From Sclerodactyla briareus (taxonomy: Eukaryota > Echinodermata > Holothuroidea > Dendrochirotida > Sclerodactylidae), in the NCBI GenBank assembly GCA_026419785.1, contig JAODTK010005693.1, positions 1-64,000 on the forward strand: 64,000 nt of DNA, given 5' to 3'. Position numbers and translations under genes: made by a program. Under the pieces are notes generated by a model. It was not told the origin of the DNA. It made no database searches and saw only the letters and a list, made by a program, of their open reading frames with translations. Positions 1-12,506 of this stretch are shown here, one piece after another; the first letter of the stretch is position 1; every line of letters starts with the position of its first letter.

Positions 1-160
1 AACTGGATGACGTATATAAACTGATGGCATTAATACGTTTCTATATAGGCTACGTTTTGGAAAGTTAAAAATAACGTCAATATCTAAATTCCTGTAAAGT
101 GATAGGTATGCTCCCCTCACGGGTGAGAGTGGGGAAAGGTGTACAAGAACCTTATTTTTT
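1..160 (+). repeat. 3' tail of a truncated CCP-exon repeat unit
   Basis: The window opens inside the intron that follows a CCP exon. The order of landmarks (GACGT near the start, AAACTG.TGGCAT, CTACGTTTTGGAAAGTTAAA, the CCCTCAC/GGGTGAGAG hairpin, TGTACAAGAACC) matches what follows every mapped CCP exon. The CCP array therefore continues upstream of the window and the number of copies given here is a minimum. Confidence 0.85.
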
Positions 161-3100
161 TATTCTTGACGAAGTCGGAGATCTATGCAGTCATGCCATG
201 TGTGTGTGTTGTATGTCTTTATGTGCTGTGTTTGTGTGGTGTGTATGTGTGGTGTGACGCCTGGCTGAACACAATAACTACTTGACTCCAACTGGATGGT
301 TGAAGCTCATTCTTGGTAGTTGTGTTCCCCATGATGAGTACATAACCCTAGTTGTTTTGGGGTCAGTCGAGGTCATCTGAGCCACCAGAGGTCAAAGTCG
401 AAACCTTGTGAACACGATAAGTCAGAATGGTTGTTCTGATCGGGTTCAAATTTGGTGTGTAGCTTTCTTATGGAAGTATAGGCCCTAATTGTTTTTGGTA
501 TAGGTCGGGGGTGAATTTTGTTCACAAATAGAAAATTTGTGAAAAGTCAATACGTTGGCCAATTTGGCTCGTGAACACGATAACTCGACCCACCTGGATG
601 GATTAAGCTCATACTTGGTATGTGTGTTCCCCATGATGAGTACATAACCCTATTGTTTTGGGTCAGGTCGAGGTAATGTGAGGTCACCAGAAGTCCAAGT
701 CTGAAAACCTTGTGAAAACGATAAGTCCAGAATGGTTGGTCTATCGGTTCAAATTCGTGTGTAGGCTGCTTATGGGGAGTACAGGACCCCTATTGTTTCT
801 TGTATAGGCCGGGTGAATTTTTGGCAAAAAATGAAAATTTGTGAAAAGTCAATAATTTGTCCATTTTGGATCGTGAACACGATAACTCGACCCCCTGGAT
901 GGATGAAGCTCATACTGGTATGTGTGTTCCCCATGATGAGGTACATGAACCCTATTGTTCTGGGGTCAGGTCCGAGTCCATCTGAGGTCACCAGAGGTCA
1001 AAGTCTGAAAACCCTGTGAACACGATGAGTCCAGAATGGTTGGTCTGATCAGGTTAAATTTTGGTGTGTAGCTTTCTTATTGGGGAGTACACGTGCCCCC
1101 ATTGTTTTTGGTACAGGTCGGAGTAAATTTTGGTCTGAATAGAAAATTTTGTAGAAAAGTCCATAATTTGGTCAATTTTGGCTTCTTGAACACGATAACT
1201 CAACCCCACCTAGAGGGATGAAGCTCATCCTGGTAGGTGTATTCCCCATAATGATACATGGACCCTATTGTTTGGGGTCAATTCAGAGGTCTCTGAGGTC
1301 ACCAGAGTCCAAGTCTGAAAACCTTGTGAACACGATAATTCCCGAATGGTTGGTCTGATCGGGCTCAAATTTTGGTTGTGTAGCTTTCTTATTGGGGAGT
1401 ACGGACCCCATTGGTTTTTTGGTACAGGTCGAGTGACTTTGGTCTGAAATAGAAAAATTTGTTGAAAAAGTCAATAATTTGGCAATTTGGCTCCGCGGGA
1501 ACACGATTAATTCAACCCCATCCTGGATGGATATGATGAAGCTCATACCTGGCTTGTGTGTTCCCCATAGAGTACATGGACCCTATTGTTTGGGTTCAAT
1601 TCAGAGGTCATCTGAGGTCACCAGAGGTTCAAAGTCTGACAAACCTTGTGAACACGATAAGTCCAGAATGGTTGTCTGATTTCGGGCTCAAATTTGCGTT
1701 GTGTAGCTTTCTATGGGGAGACAGGTACCCCCTTGTTTTTGGTACGGTCGGAGTGATTTTGGTTTCTCTGAAAGAGAAAAATTTGTGGGAAAGTCAATAA
1801 TTTGGTCAATTTTGGCTCGTGAACACGATAACTCAACCCCACTAGATGGATGAAGCTCACCTGGTAGGTGTGTTCCCCATATGAGTACATGGACCCTATT
1901 GTTTGGTCAATCAACAGGGTCTATGGAGGTCAGAGGTCAAAGTCTGAAAACCTTGTGAACACGATAAGTCCAGAAGCGTTGGTCTGATCGGGTTGTTATT
2001 TGGGTGAGCTTTCTAGGGAGTACAGTAACCCTATTGTTTCTGGTATTATAGGTCGGGTGAATTTTGGTCAAAAATAGGAAAATTTGTGAAAAAGTCAAAA
2101 TTTGTCAATTTTGGATCTGAACACGTAACTCGACCCACCTGGAGGGATTGAGCTCATAATGGTATGTGTGGTTCCCAATGAGGTACATGAACCCTTTGTT
2201 TTGGGTGTCGCGTCAGGTCAGAGGTCATATCTGAGGTCACCAGAGGTATCAAAGTCTGAAAACCTGTGAACACGATAAGTCCAGGAATGGTTGGTTGATC
2301 AGGCTCAAATTTGGTGTGTAGCTTTCTTATGGGGAGTACAGGAACCCTATTGTTTCTGGTATGGTCCGGGTAATTTTTGGTCGAAAATAGAAAAATTTTT
2401 GTGAAAAGTCAATAATTTGGCCATTTTGGATCGTGAACACGATAACTCGACCCCACCTGGATGGATGAAGCTCAATTGGTATGTGTGTTCCCCATGATGA
2501 AGAGTACATGAACCCTATTGTTCTGGGAAGGTCCCGAGGTCATCTGAGGTCCAACAGAGTCAGTCTGAAAACCCTGTGAAACACGATAAGGTCAGAATGG
2601 TGGTCGGATCAGTTTAAATTTGGTTGTGCTTTCTATTGGGGAGTAAAAGTGCCCCATTGTTTTTGGACACCTTGGTCGGAAGTAAATTTTGGTCTAAAAT
2701 AGAAAATTTGTGAAAGTCAATAATTGGGCAATTTGGTCGTGAACACGATAACTCTAACCCCACCGTAATGATGAGCTCTACCTGGTAGGTGGATTCCCCC
2801 ATAATGAGTAGATGGAACCCTATTGTTTGGGTCAAGTCAGCGTAATCTGAGGTAACCAGCGAGTCAAAGCTGAAAACCTTGTGAACACGATAGTCCAGAA
2901 TGGTGGTCTGATCGGGCTCAATTTGTTGTGTAGCTTTCTATTGGGGAGTACAGGTACCCATTGTTTTGGACGGTCGGAGTGGAAATTTGGGGTCATGAAA
3001 TAGAAAATTTGGCGGAAAGAGTCAAGAATGTGGTTGCAAAGTTTGGCTCGTTAACACGAAACTCAACCCCACCTAGATGGATGCCCGCTCATACAGGTAG

Positions 3101-5112
3101 GTGGTTCCCCATAATGAGTACATGGCCCTATTGTTTTGGGGTAAATTCAAGGTCATCTGAGGTCACCAGAGGTCAAGTCTGAAAACCCTTGTGAACACGA
3201 TAAGTCCAGAATCGTTGGTCTGATCGGGTTCAAAATTGGTGTGTAGCCTTTCTTATGGGGAGTACAGTAACCCTATTGTTTCTGTATAGGTCCGGGGTGA
3301 AGTTTGGTAAAAATAGAAAATTTGTTGACAAGGCAAAATTTGTCAATTGGATCGTGAACACGATAACTCGACCCCCCAACCTGAGGATGAAGCTCATACT
3401 GGTGTGGTGTTCCAATGATGAGTACATGAACCCTATGGTTTTGGGGGTGCAGGTCAGAGGTCATCTGAGGTCACCAAGTGCAAAGTCTGAAAACCCGGTG
3501 AACACGATAAGTCCAGAATGGTTGGTTCTGATCAGCTCAATTTGGTGTGTAGCTTCTTATGGGGAGACAGGGACCCCATTGTTTTTTGTATTGGTTGGGG
3601 TGAAATTTTGGTCTGAAATAGAAAATTTGTGAAAAGTCAATAATTGCGTCAATTTTGGCTGCGTGAACACGATAAACTAAACCCCACCTAGATGGATTGA
3701 AAGAAGCTCATACATGGTATCTGAGTTCCCCATAATGAGTACAATGGACCTATGTTTTGGGGTCAATTCAAAAGGTCATCTGAGGTCACCAGAGGTCAAA
3801 GTCTGAAAAACATATGTGAAACACGATAAGTACAGAATCGTGGTCTGATTCGGGTTCAAATTCGATGTGTAGTTCTTATGGGGAGTAAGGAACCCTATTG
3901 TTCGGGTATAGGTCCGGGTGAAGTTTGGTCGAAAATAGAAAATTTGTGAAAAGTCAAGAATTTGGCCAATGTTGGATCGTGAACACGATAAAATCGACCC
4001 ACCTGGATGATGAAGTCATCTTGGTATGTGGTTCCCATGATGAGTACATGAACCTATTGTTGTGGGGTCAGAGGTCATCTGAGGGTCACCAGAGGTCAAA
4101 GTCTGAAAACCTGTGTTTGTGAACACGATAAGTCCAGAATGGTTGGTCCTGATCAGGCGCAAATTTGGTTGGTGTAGCTTTTCTTAATGGAGAGTACAGG
4201 TACCCCATGGTTTTTGGTACAGGTCGGCGTGCATTTTGGTCTGAAGAGAACACAATTGTGAAAAGGTCCAATAATTTGGTCTATTTTGGCTCGTGAACAC
4301 GATAACTCAAACCCCACCTAGATGGATAGATGAAGCTCATACCTGGAATGGTATTCCCCATAAGGAGTACCTGAGCCTATTGTTTTGGGGTCAATTCAAA
4401 GGTCATCTGAGGGTCACCGAAGGTCACAGTCTGAAAACTTGTGAAAAACGATTAAGTCCAGACTGTTGGTCTGATCGGGTTTCAAATTGGTGTGTTAGCT
4501 TTCTTATGAGGGAGTACAGAAACCTTTGTTTTTGGTTAAGTTCGAGTGAAGTTGGGTCAAATAGGAAATTGTGAAATGAATAAGTAACCTTTTGGCAATT
4601 TTGGGTTGGAACATGAAACTCGACCCACCTGGATGGAAATGAAGCTCATACTTGGTATGTGGTGCTCCCCATGATGAGTACATTAAAACTATTGTTTGGG
4701 TCAGGTCAGAGATCATCTGAGGTCAGCAGAGGTCAAGTCTTGAAAACCTTGTGAACAAGATAAGTCCAGAATGTTGGTCTGATAGGGTTCAAAATTCGGT
4801 GTGCTGCTTCTTATGGGGAGTACAGGAAACCCTATTGTTTTTGGTATAGGTCGGGGGGAATTTTAGTCAAAAATTAGGAGGAAAATTGTGAAAAGTCAAA
4901 TTTGGCAATTTGGGATTGTGAACCACGATAACTTGACCCCACCTTGATGGATTGAAGGTCATAACTGGTATGTGTGTTCCCCATGATGAGGCACATGAAA
5001 CCCTATTGGTTTGGAGGTAGGGTCAGAGATCATACAGATGTCATACAGCTGGTACAATCTCCCACGTTTCCTTGGTCGGGCTATAGGTTGTCAGGAAGAT
5101 GTCAAGGAATCA
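161..5112 (+). repeat. Satellite block A1, about 15 units of 310 bp, inserted in a CCP-unit intron
   Basis: About 15 head-to-tail units with a period near 310 bp, counted from the recurring GTCCAGAATGGTTGGTCTGAT landmark (about 420, 725, 1031, 1340, 1664, 1970, 2280, 2590, 2892, 3205, 3511, 3832, 4128, 4449 and 4755). Each unit has GAACACGATAACTCGACC, ATGAAGCTCATACTTGG, CCCCATGATGAGTACATG and a cluster of AGGTCA words. Two unit flavours (GGTACAGGTCGGAGTGAA and GGTATAGGTCCGGGTGAA) alternate. The left end (TATTCTTGAC, 161-170, noisy) and right end (GTCAAGGAATCA, 5,101-5,112) are inverted copies of each other. A TG-rich stretch lies at 200-260. Short ORFs inside are accidental and broken by indels. 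Confidence 0.9.
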
Positions 5113-5896
5113 CTAAGCCTTTGGCTTTCCTGCGTTTAGTATAGGAACGGTACTGTTTTTCGAGAATCTAAATATTGCGAGTAATGGATACTTTGGCAAA
5201 GTACCTTGTAAACGATTAAACTGAGGCCCTCTGAAGGGATAGAAGCTCGTAATTGATAAATGTGGTTCCCTGATGCGTACAGGAAGCCTATTTAGTCGTG
5301 TCGGAGTTACTCCTTAAATCCACCAAGGGTTTGAAACTTGAAACAGAAGAAATTCGGAGCTCAATGAGTCAGACCAAGTTGAATATAGGCTTCCCGATCG
5401 TTTAGTTACAGGAGCTCAAATTGATTTTTGGGGTGTAAACGGGTTTGTTTTAGAAGAGTACCAACCCGTATTTCTAACTGGGACTTTTTTAAAATAGCAA
5501 ATTCGCTTTGAGTTTCTCTCTGTCCCTTTACTAGACATTGGCTTTATAATAGGAGCGGAAGCGGAATAAGTTTCAATAGGACACGAGAGTAATTTCGGGA
5601 AACAATGGCGAACTCGTGGAAAATTACACGTTTTTGGTAAATTTGACACTTGGTAAACACATTCAAACAAACTCAACAAGATGGATGGATGAAGCTGGCA
5701 CCTCCTCTATTGTGAGTTATTCTATTTCTTGTCCGCCAGGCATCTCCAATATGAAATTATGTGAACACAAGTTCAGTTAGCCGAGTCTGGTCGGTGAGAT
5801 TTTTTTTATGCCAAGTCATATCATCGAGAATATATGTCATTCTGTGGTATAGTTAAGACATTAATAAGACTGGTTGGTCGCCTGATTCTCTTACCG

Positions 5897-6083
5897 CTTA
5901 CCATGCGAGAAATGCACCACCGACCAGGAGATATGGTAATTTCGGGATCGGATGCAGAGATTTCTACGAAAATGCGATCAGAAGGTGAATTTTTCTGCCC
6001 AGTGGTATACTTGTTCAACGGCAGTGATTCCGCTGTCTGCCTATACGGAAACTGGACCTTTGCGATTGAACCGGCCTGTTGTC
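5897..6083 (+). CDS. Sushi/CCP domain exon A1 (partial, of a large receptor gene)
   Basis: This exon encodes one complement-control-protein (sushi) module of about 61 residues. The family consensus across the array is a 183-nt exon reading CENAPPTGDMV, then DPDADSYENGTEV, NFSCPVGYLFNGSDS, AVCLYGNWTFEIEPACW. It has four cysteines (CI near residue 4, CII 32, CIII 46, CIV 59) and the GNW tryptophan before CIV, the CCP signature. Introns enter and leave in phase 1, so copies can be added without changing frame. Such modules are extracellular beads used for binding. In this copy all four Cys codons can be found, but the acceptor reads TTACCG instead of TTACAG, small insertions shift the frame, and the Trp after CIV reads TGT. 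The donor GTAAGTGAATCG is intact. Confidence 0.8.
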
Positions 6084-7097
6084 GTAAGTGAATCGACAAT
6101 GCTTATCAAGACATGTGTGAAAATTTGTTTTGGTAATAGGATGACGTTATATGAACTGGATGGCATAATCCCGTTCATTAGGCTACGTGTTGGAAAGTTA
6201 ACATGCCGTAAAGTATGTAAATCCTTGTAAAAGGTGATTATGTGGTATGTATCCCCTCACGGGGGAGGGGGGGGGAGGGGTGTACAGAACCGATGGTTTT
6301 TTATGTATAGGAAGCTATTGTTTTTTCGAGAGGATCTAAAATATTGCGAGTAAGGGATACTTGACAAAGGGTACCTTGTAAACACGAATAAAACTGGAGC
6401 CCTTCTGAATGGGTGAAGCTCGTAACTTGATAAATGTGTCCCCACGATGAGTACAGGAAGCCTCTATTTAGTCGGTTGGGTCGAGTTCATCCTTAATCAC
6501 CAAGGGTAGAAAAGAAATCAGAAAAATCTGTGAGGATCCGTGAGTCAGAACAAGTTGAATATAGCTCAGATCGGTAGTACAGGAGCCCAAATGATGTTTT
6601 TGGGTAACGGGTTTTGACTTTGAGGAGTACCAACCATATTTTTAACAGGACTTTTTAAAATAGCAGATAACGCTTTGAGTTTCTCGTTCTGCACCTTACC
6701 TAGAACATGCTCATAATAGGAGTGGAAGAGTAATATGTTTTTTTGTTTTTTTTTTTTTTTTTTTTTTTTTGTTCAATGGAACGAGAGTAAATTCGTTGAT
6801 TTGAAACCAATTGCGAAGTTCGTGGAAAAATACACGTTGTGGTTAATTTGAACTTGTAAACAACATCAAAACCGCAACAAGCATGGATGCGATGAGGGCT
6901 AGCACCTCCTCTATAGTGAGTTATTCATTTCTCTGTGCCATGCATCTCCAATCTGAAATTAGTGAAACACAAGTTCAGGTTTATAGCCCAGTCTGGCGTG
7001 AGGAATTTTTTTTTGAAGGTCATTTCATCGCGACATAGTCTTTGGGTATAGTGAAGGACATAATAAGTCTGGTTGGGCTCCCGGATTGCTCTTAAAG

Positions 7098-7297
7098 CTC
7101 TACCATGTGTGAAAATGCACCACCGACTTTGAGGAGATATGTGGTTAATTCGGGATCCGGATGAGAAGATTCCTACAAAATGGAAAAAAGAGGTGAATTT
7201 TTTCCTGCCCGTGGTGATACTGGTTCAACGGGATTGAGTCCGCCTGTCTTCTGCCTGTACGGAAACTGGACCTTTGAGATAGAACCGGCCGGTTGGC
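7098..7297 (+). CDS. Sushi/CCP domain exon A2
   Basis: Second CCP exon of segment C1. The acceptor is CTTAAAG and the donor GTAAGTGAATCG. It is 200 nt against the 183-nt consensus because of several short insertions, for example in the CCTGCCCGTGG region around CII. The CIV codon reads GGT (Gly) instead of TGT, a change shared with three other copies and so probably not random error. The unit is followed at 7,516 by satellite block A2. Confidence 0.78.
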
Positions 7298-7515
7298 GTA
7301 AGTGAATCGACACTGGCTATCAAGAATTTTTGTAGCGAAATTGTTTTGGTAATATGGATGACGTTAATAAACTAGATGGATGTAATACGTTCTATTAGGC
7401 TAGTTTTGGAAAGTTAAATGACACCGTAATTATAAATCCCTGGTTAAAAGGGATAAGGTATGTATTCCCCCTACACGGGTGAGAGTGGGGAAAGGGGTAC
7501 AAGAACGATGGTTTT

Positions 7516-10329
7516 TGATTCCTTGACGAAGTCGGAGTAATCTATGCGTCAGGCCAGGGTGTGTGTATGATGTATGTGGTGTGTGGGTATGGGTGACGCC
7601 TGGCTGGTGAACACAAATAATTGAATCCACATGGATGGATGAAGCTCATACTTGGTTATTGTGTTCCCCATGATGAGTACATGAACCTTGTTGTTTTGGG
7701 GTCAGGTTCAGAGGTATCTGAGGCCACAAGAGGTCAATAGTCTGAAACATTGTGACACGATAAGTCCAGAATGGGTGGTCTGATCGGGTTCAAATTTGGT
7801 GTGTAGATTTCTTAGGGAGTATGAACCCTAATTGTTTTGGTATAGGTCGGGGGCTGAATTTTGGTGCAAAATAGAAAATTTGTGAAAGTAATTAATTGGC
7901 CAATTTTGGCTCGTGAACACGCGATTAACTCGACCCCACCGGGATGGTGAAGCTCATACTTGGTAATTGTGTGTTCCCCATGATAGTACATGAACCTATT
8001 GTTTTGGGGGTCAGGTCCAGGAGGTAAATTTGAGGGTCACCAGACGTCAAAGTCTGTAAACCTTGTGAAACGATAAGTCCAGACTGATTGGTCTGATTAG
8101 GTTTCAATTCGATGTGATTAGCTTTATTATGGGGAGTACCGGAACCTTATTGTTTCTGGTATATGTCTCCGGCGTGAACATTTTGGTCAAAAATAGAAAA
8201 TTTGTGAAAAAAAGACAATAATTTGTCCAATTTGGATCGTGAAACGATAACTCGACACCCACTGATGGATGAAGCTCATACTTGGTAGGTGTACGTTCCC
8301 CATGATGAGTACATGAAACCTATGTTCTGGGGTTCAGGTCGAGGTCATCTGAGGTCACCAGAGTTCAAAGTCTAAAAGCCATGTGAACAGATAGTCCAGG
8401 GAATGGTTGGTCTGATCAGGTTCAAATTGGTTGTAGCTTTCTTATTGGGAGACAAGTAACCCATGTTTTTTGGTACAGGTCGGAGTAAATTTTGGTCTCT
8501 GGGAAATACAAATTGTGAATGAAAAGTCAATAATTTTGGTCAATTTTGGGCTCGTGTAAACCGATAACTCAACCCCACCTAGATGGATGAAGATGAGCTC
8601 ATACCTGGTATGTGTATTTCCCCATAATGAGTACATGGAACCCTATTGTTTGGGGTCAATTCAGAGGTCATACGAGGTCACTAGAGGTCAAAAGTCTGAA
8701 AAACCTGTGAACACGATAAGTCCGAATGGTTGGTCTGATAGGTTCAAATTTGGGTGTGTAGGCTTTCTTATGGGGAGGAAAGCTATAGGAACCCTATTGT
8801 TTTGGTATAGTGCGTGTTGTGGTGATTTAGGTGAATTTGGGTCAAAAATAGAAAAGTTTGTGAAAAGTCAATAAATTTGGCCATTTTGGCCTTGAAAACA
8901 CGATAACTCGACCCCACCTAGAGATTTGAAGCTCATATTGGTATGTGTGTCCCCATGATGAGTACATGAACCTATTGTTTTGGGGTTCAGTCAGAGGTCC
9001 TTTGAGGGCACCAGAGGTCAAAGTTTCTGAAACCTGTGAACACGATAGTCAAATGGTGGTCTGATCGGGTTCAAATTCGACGTGTAGCTATTATGGGGTA
9101 CAGGGAACCCTATGTTCTGGTCTAGCGTCCGGGTGAATTTTGGTCAAATAGAAAAAATTTGGTGAAGTGTCATAATTTGTCAATTTGGCTCGTTGAACAC
9201 GAAACTAGACCCCAAAGGGGATGGATGAAGCTCAACTTGGTAGTTGTTACCCATGATGCCACCGCTACAGTGAAACCCTATTGTTTGGGGTCAGGGTCAG
9301 AGGTTATTTATGGTCACCAGAGGGCAAAGTCTGAAAACCTTGTGAACACGTAAGGCCAGAACTGCGTTGCGGTCTGATCGGGTTCAAATGCGAAGTAGCT
9401 TTCTTATGGGGAGTAAAGGACACCTATTGTTTCTGTATAGGTACGGGTTTAGGTGAATTTTGGTCAAAAATAGTAAAATTTGGATGAAAAGTCAAATAAT
9501 TTGCAAATACTTTTGGTTCGTGAACCCGATAACTCACCCCACCTGACTGAGAAAAGCTCATTCTTGGTATTTTGGTTCCCCATGATGAGTAATGAACCCT
9601 ATGTTGGGTCAGGTCAGAGGTCATCTGAGGTCACCAGAGGTCAAAGTCTTGAAAAACCCCTTGTGACACGATAAGTCCAGAATGGTTGGTTGAATCAGGC
9701 TGCAAAAAATTTGGTGTGAGCTTTCTTATGGGAGAGTACAGGTACACCATTGTTTTGGTAAGGTAGGAGTGATTTTGGTGAAATAGAAAATTTCGAAAAT
9801 CAATATTGGGTCAATTTTTGTCGTGACACACGATAACTAACCCCACCTAGATGGATGGAGAAAGCTCATACCTGGTAGGTGTATTCCCCATATGAGTACA
9901 TGGACACTATTGTTTTGGGGTCATTCAAGGTCATCTGCGGTCACAAGAGGTCAAAGTCTGAAAAACCTTGTGAACACGATCAGTCCAGAATCGTTGGTCG
10001 GATCGGCGTTTCAAATTTGGTGTGTAGATTCTTATGGGAGTTAACAGGTTTAAAAAAAACCTATTGTTTTTGGTATAGTTCGGAGTGAATTTGGTTCAAA
10101 ATAGGGAAATTTGTGAAAGTCAACATATTTGGCCATTTTGGCTTGTGAAACCCGATAACTTGACCCAACCTTGATGGATGAAGTTCATACTTGGTTTGTG
10201 GTCCCCATGATGAGAACATTAAACCTATTGTTTAGGGGTCACGTCAGAGACATACAGAGGTCATACAGCGGTACAATCTCCACTTTTCTTGTGTCTGGTT
10301 ATCGGTTGTCAGGAAGAGTCAAGGAATCA
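7516..10329 (+). repeat. Satellite block A2, about 8 units of 310 bp, with 12-bp terminal inverted repeats
   Basis: Begins with TGATTCCTTGAC (7,516-7,527) and ends with its exact reverse complement GTCAAGGAATCA (10,318-10,329). Inside is a short TG-rich leader (7,560-7,600) and then about eight 310-bp units (landmark near 7763, 8078, 8393, 8720, 9045, 9355, 9677 and 9984). The last part (10,250-10,317) is a unique tail, CATACAG.GGTACAATCTCC, also seen at 5,030 and 27,900. Flanks are CCP-unit intron sequence on both sides. Confidence 0.9.
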
Positions 10330-11109
10330 CTAAGCCTTTTGGATTTCTGGTTAGGTATAGGAACGGTATGTTTTCGAGAAATCTAAAAAGTGAGAGTAAT
10401 GGATACGTTGGCAAAATTGTACCTGTAAACACGATACCCGGGAGCTAGTCTGAATGGATAAATAAAGCTTCGTACTGGATTTAAAATGGGTTCCCCATGA
10501 TGAGTACAGGAAGCCCTATGTTAGTCGTTGGTCGGAGTTCATTCTCTAATCACCCAAAGGGTTGAAAATCAGAAATTCGTTGTGAGCTCAATTGAGTCAG
10601 AACAAGTTGAATATAGCTTCCCGATCGTTAGTACAGGAGCCAAATGAATCTATTGGGTAAAAACGGGGTTGTTTTGCGGAAGTACCAAACCGTATTTCTA
10701 ACTGGACTTTTTTAAATAGGCAATAACGCTTTGAGTTTCTTGTTTTGCACCTCTATTAAAAATGCTTCATAATAAGGAGTGAAAGATTAGTGATTTCAAG
10801 GACACGAGAGGTCAAATTTGTTGGAACAATTGGCGAAAGTTCGTGGAAAATACCGTTTTGGTACATTTGAACTTGAAACCACATCACAACTCAAAAAGCC
10901 CGGATGGATGAGGCTAGGCAATCCCTATTGTGAGTTTTCTATTTATTTGTCGCCAGGCATCTCCAATCTGAAATTTATTGTGAACACAAAAGTTCAGGTA
11001 GCTAGTCTGCGTGAGGATTTTTTTAGGCAGGTCATATCATCGAGAATATATGTTCATTTGTGTATAGTTAAGACATAAGAAGCCTGTTGGTCTCCTGATT
11101 GCTTTACAG

Positions 11110-11288
11110 CTCTACCATGCGAAAAAATCAACACCGACAGGAGATATGGTAATAATTGGATCCGGAGGCAGAATCCTACGAAAATGGAACAGAGGTGATT
11201 TCATGCCCAGGTGGGAGACTTGTTCAACGGGAGTGATTCCGCGTTGATCTTCGGAAACTGGACCTTTGAGATAGAACGGCCTGTTGGC
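11110..11288 (+). CDS. Sushi/CCP domain exon A3
   Basis: Acceptor GCTTTACAG, donor GTAAGTGAATCG, 179 nt. CI (CCATGCG) and CIV (CTGTTGGC) codons are present. The CIII region reads GCGTTGATC where sister copies have GCTGTCTGCCTC, so the third Cys cannot be read here. The start belongs to the TGCGAAAA subtype. Confidence 0.78.
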
Positions 11289-12319
11289 GTAAGTGAATCG
11301 CAATAGGCAATAAAGAATGTGTGAACATTTGTTTTGGAATCTGGATTGACGTTATATAAACTGGATAGCATATACGTTTTATATTAGGGCGACGTTTTGG
11401 AAAGTAAAATGACCGTTCCCGTAACAATATATCAAATCTGTAAAGGTGATTAAGTATGTAATCCCCATCACGGGTGAGAGGGGAGAGGGGGGTACAATAA
11501 CGATGGTTTTTATGTATAGAACGGTGCTGTTTGTTGAGAATCTAAAATTGAGAGTAATGGATACTTTTGGCAAATTGTACTGTAAACACGAGAACTGGAA
11601 GACCTTATAATGAATAAAGATCGTACTTGAACAAATGTGTTCCGACGATGAATACAGAAGGCTATTTAGTCGTGTCGGAGTTCAGCCGTAATCACCAAAG
11701 GCTTGAAATCAGAAACTTCTTGTGAGCTCGGATGAGTCGAACAAGTTGAATATAGCTTCCCGATCGTAGTACAGGAGCCAAATTGATTTTTTTGGGTAAC
11801 CGGGTTTGTTTGTGAGGAGTACCAACAAGTATGTTAATGGATTTTTGAAAAATCGCAAATAACAGGTTATGCTAGTTGCATGTGAAGTTTGTGCTGCACC
11901 TTATTAGACATGCTTCCTAAAAAGGTCCAGGAAGTGGAAGATTCATAGTGCTAATAGGACCGCCCCCAAGGTTAATTTCAGTTTGAGTTGAACAATTGCG
12001 AAGATTCGGAAAATAAACGTTGTTCTTTGTGGGTAAATTGGAACTTGGAACACATCAACAATCAACAAGCCCGATGGAGACCCGGACCCTCCCTCGGCCA
12101 ATCCCCACCCCTCAAAACGGTGAGTTATTCATAACAAGCATCGCAAGGCCCCAACTCCAATCTGAAATTATCGACCGACACCACCACACACAAGTTCAGG
12201 TGGCCTGTTGGCGTGCGGATCACATTTTTTTTGTATAAAGCTCGTATATCGAGAACATATGTCATCTGTGGTTTAGTTAAGACATTAATAGGCGTGTTGG
12301 TCTCTGAATGCTCTTACAG

Positions 12320-12506
12320 AAAAACTTACCATGTGGCAATGCACCACCGGCAGGAGATATGTAATTCGGGATCAGGATGAGATTCTACGAAATGGAACAG
12401 AGGTTGAAATTTTTCCTGCCCAGTGGGAGACTTGTTCAACGGGAGTGACTCCGCTGTCTGCCTCTAGGAAAAATGGAAATTTGAGATGAACCGGCTGTTG
12501 GAGTCC
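12320..12506 (+). CDS. Sushi/CCP domain exon A4
   Basis: Acceptor CTCTTACAG followed by an extra AAAAAC not seen in sister copies. The CI region CCATGTGGCAATGC is the TGTGGA subtype (Glu to Gly after CI). The 3' end is expanded (TGTTGGAGTCC before GTAAGTGAATCG), which puts the donor out of register with the consensus. Confidence 0.75.

Larger units (their letters stand above)
5113..7515 (+). repeat. CCP-exon repeat array, segment C1 (two units)
   Basis: Two tandem units of about 1.2 kb, each with one CCP exon (5,897-6,083 and 7,098-7,297) plus a conserved intron. The intron holds diverged copies of the 310-bp satellite (GTAAACACGATAACTGGAGC, GATGAGTACAGGAAGCC, CGATGAGTCAGAACAAGTTG), a CTTTGTCGCCAGG tract, the hairpin CCCCTCAC/GTGAGAGGGG and a TTGCTCTTACAG acceptor. 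A run of about 30 T at 6,739-6,772 is absent from sister units and is probably a sequencing artefact. Confidence 0.88.

Noticed and set aside
770-4716. Many 60-130 residue ORFs on both strands in the satellite blocks
   Set aside because: The same unit is read in different frames from copy to copy, with no shared protein, and frames are set by random indels.
5700-5790. A 38-nt segment in every CCP unit bounded by TTTGTCGCCAG and AAAGTTCAG/GTAGCC, resembling a micro-exon
   Set aside because: 38 nt does not preserve the phase 1-1 arrangement, its reading carries no domain signal, and it is no more conserved than the surrounding intron.
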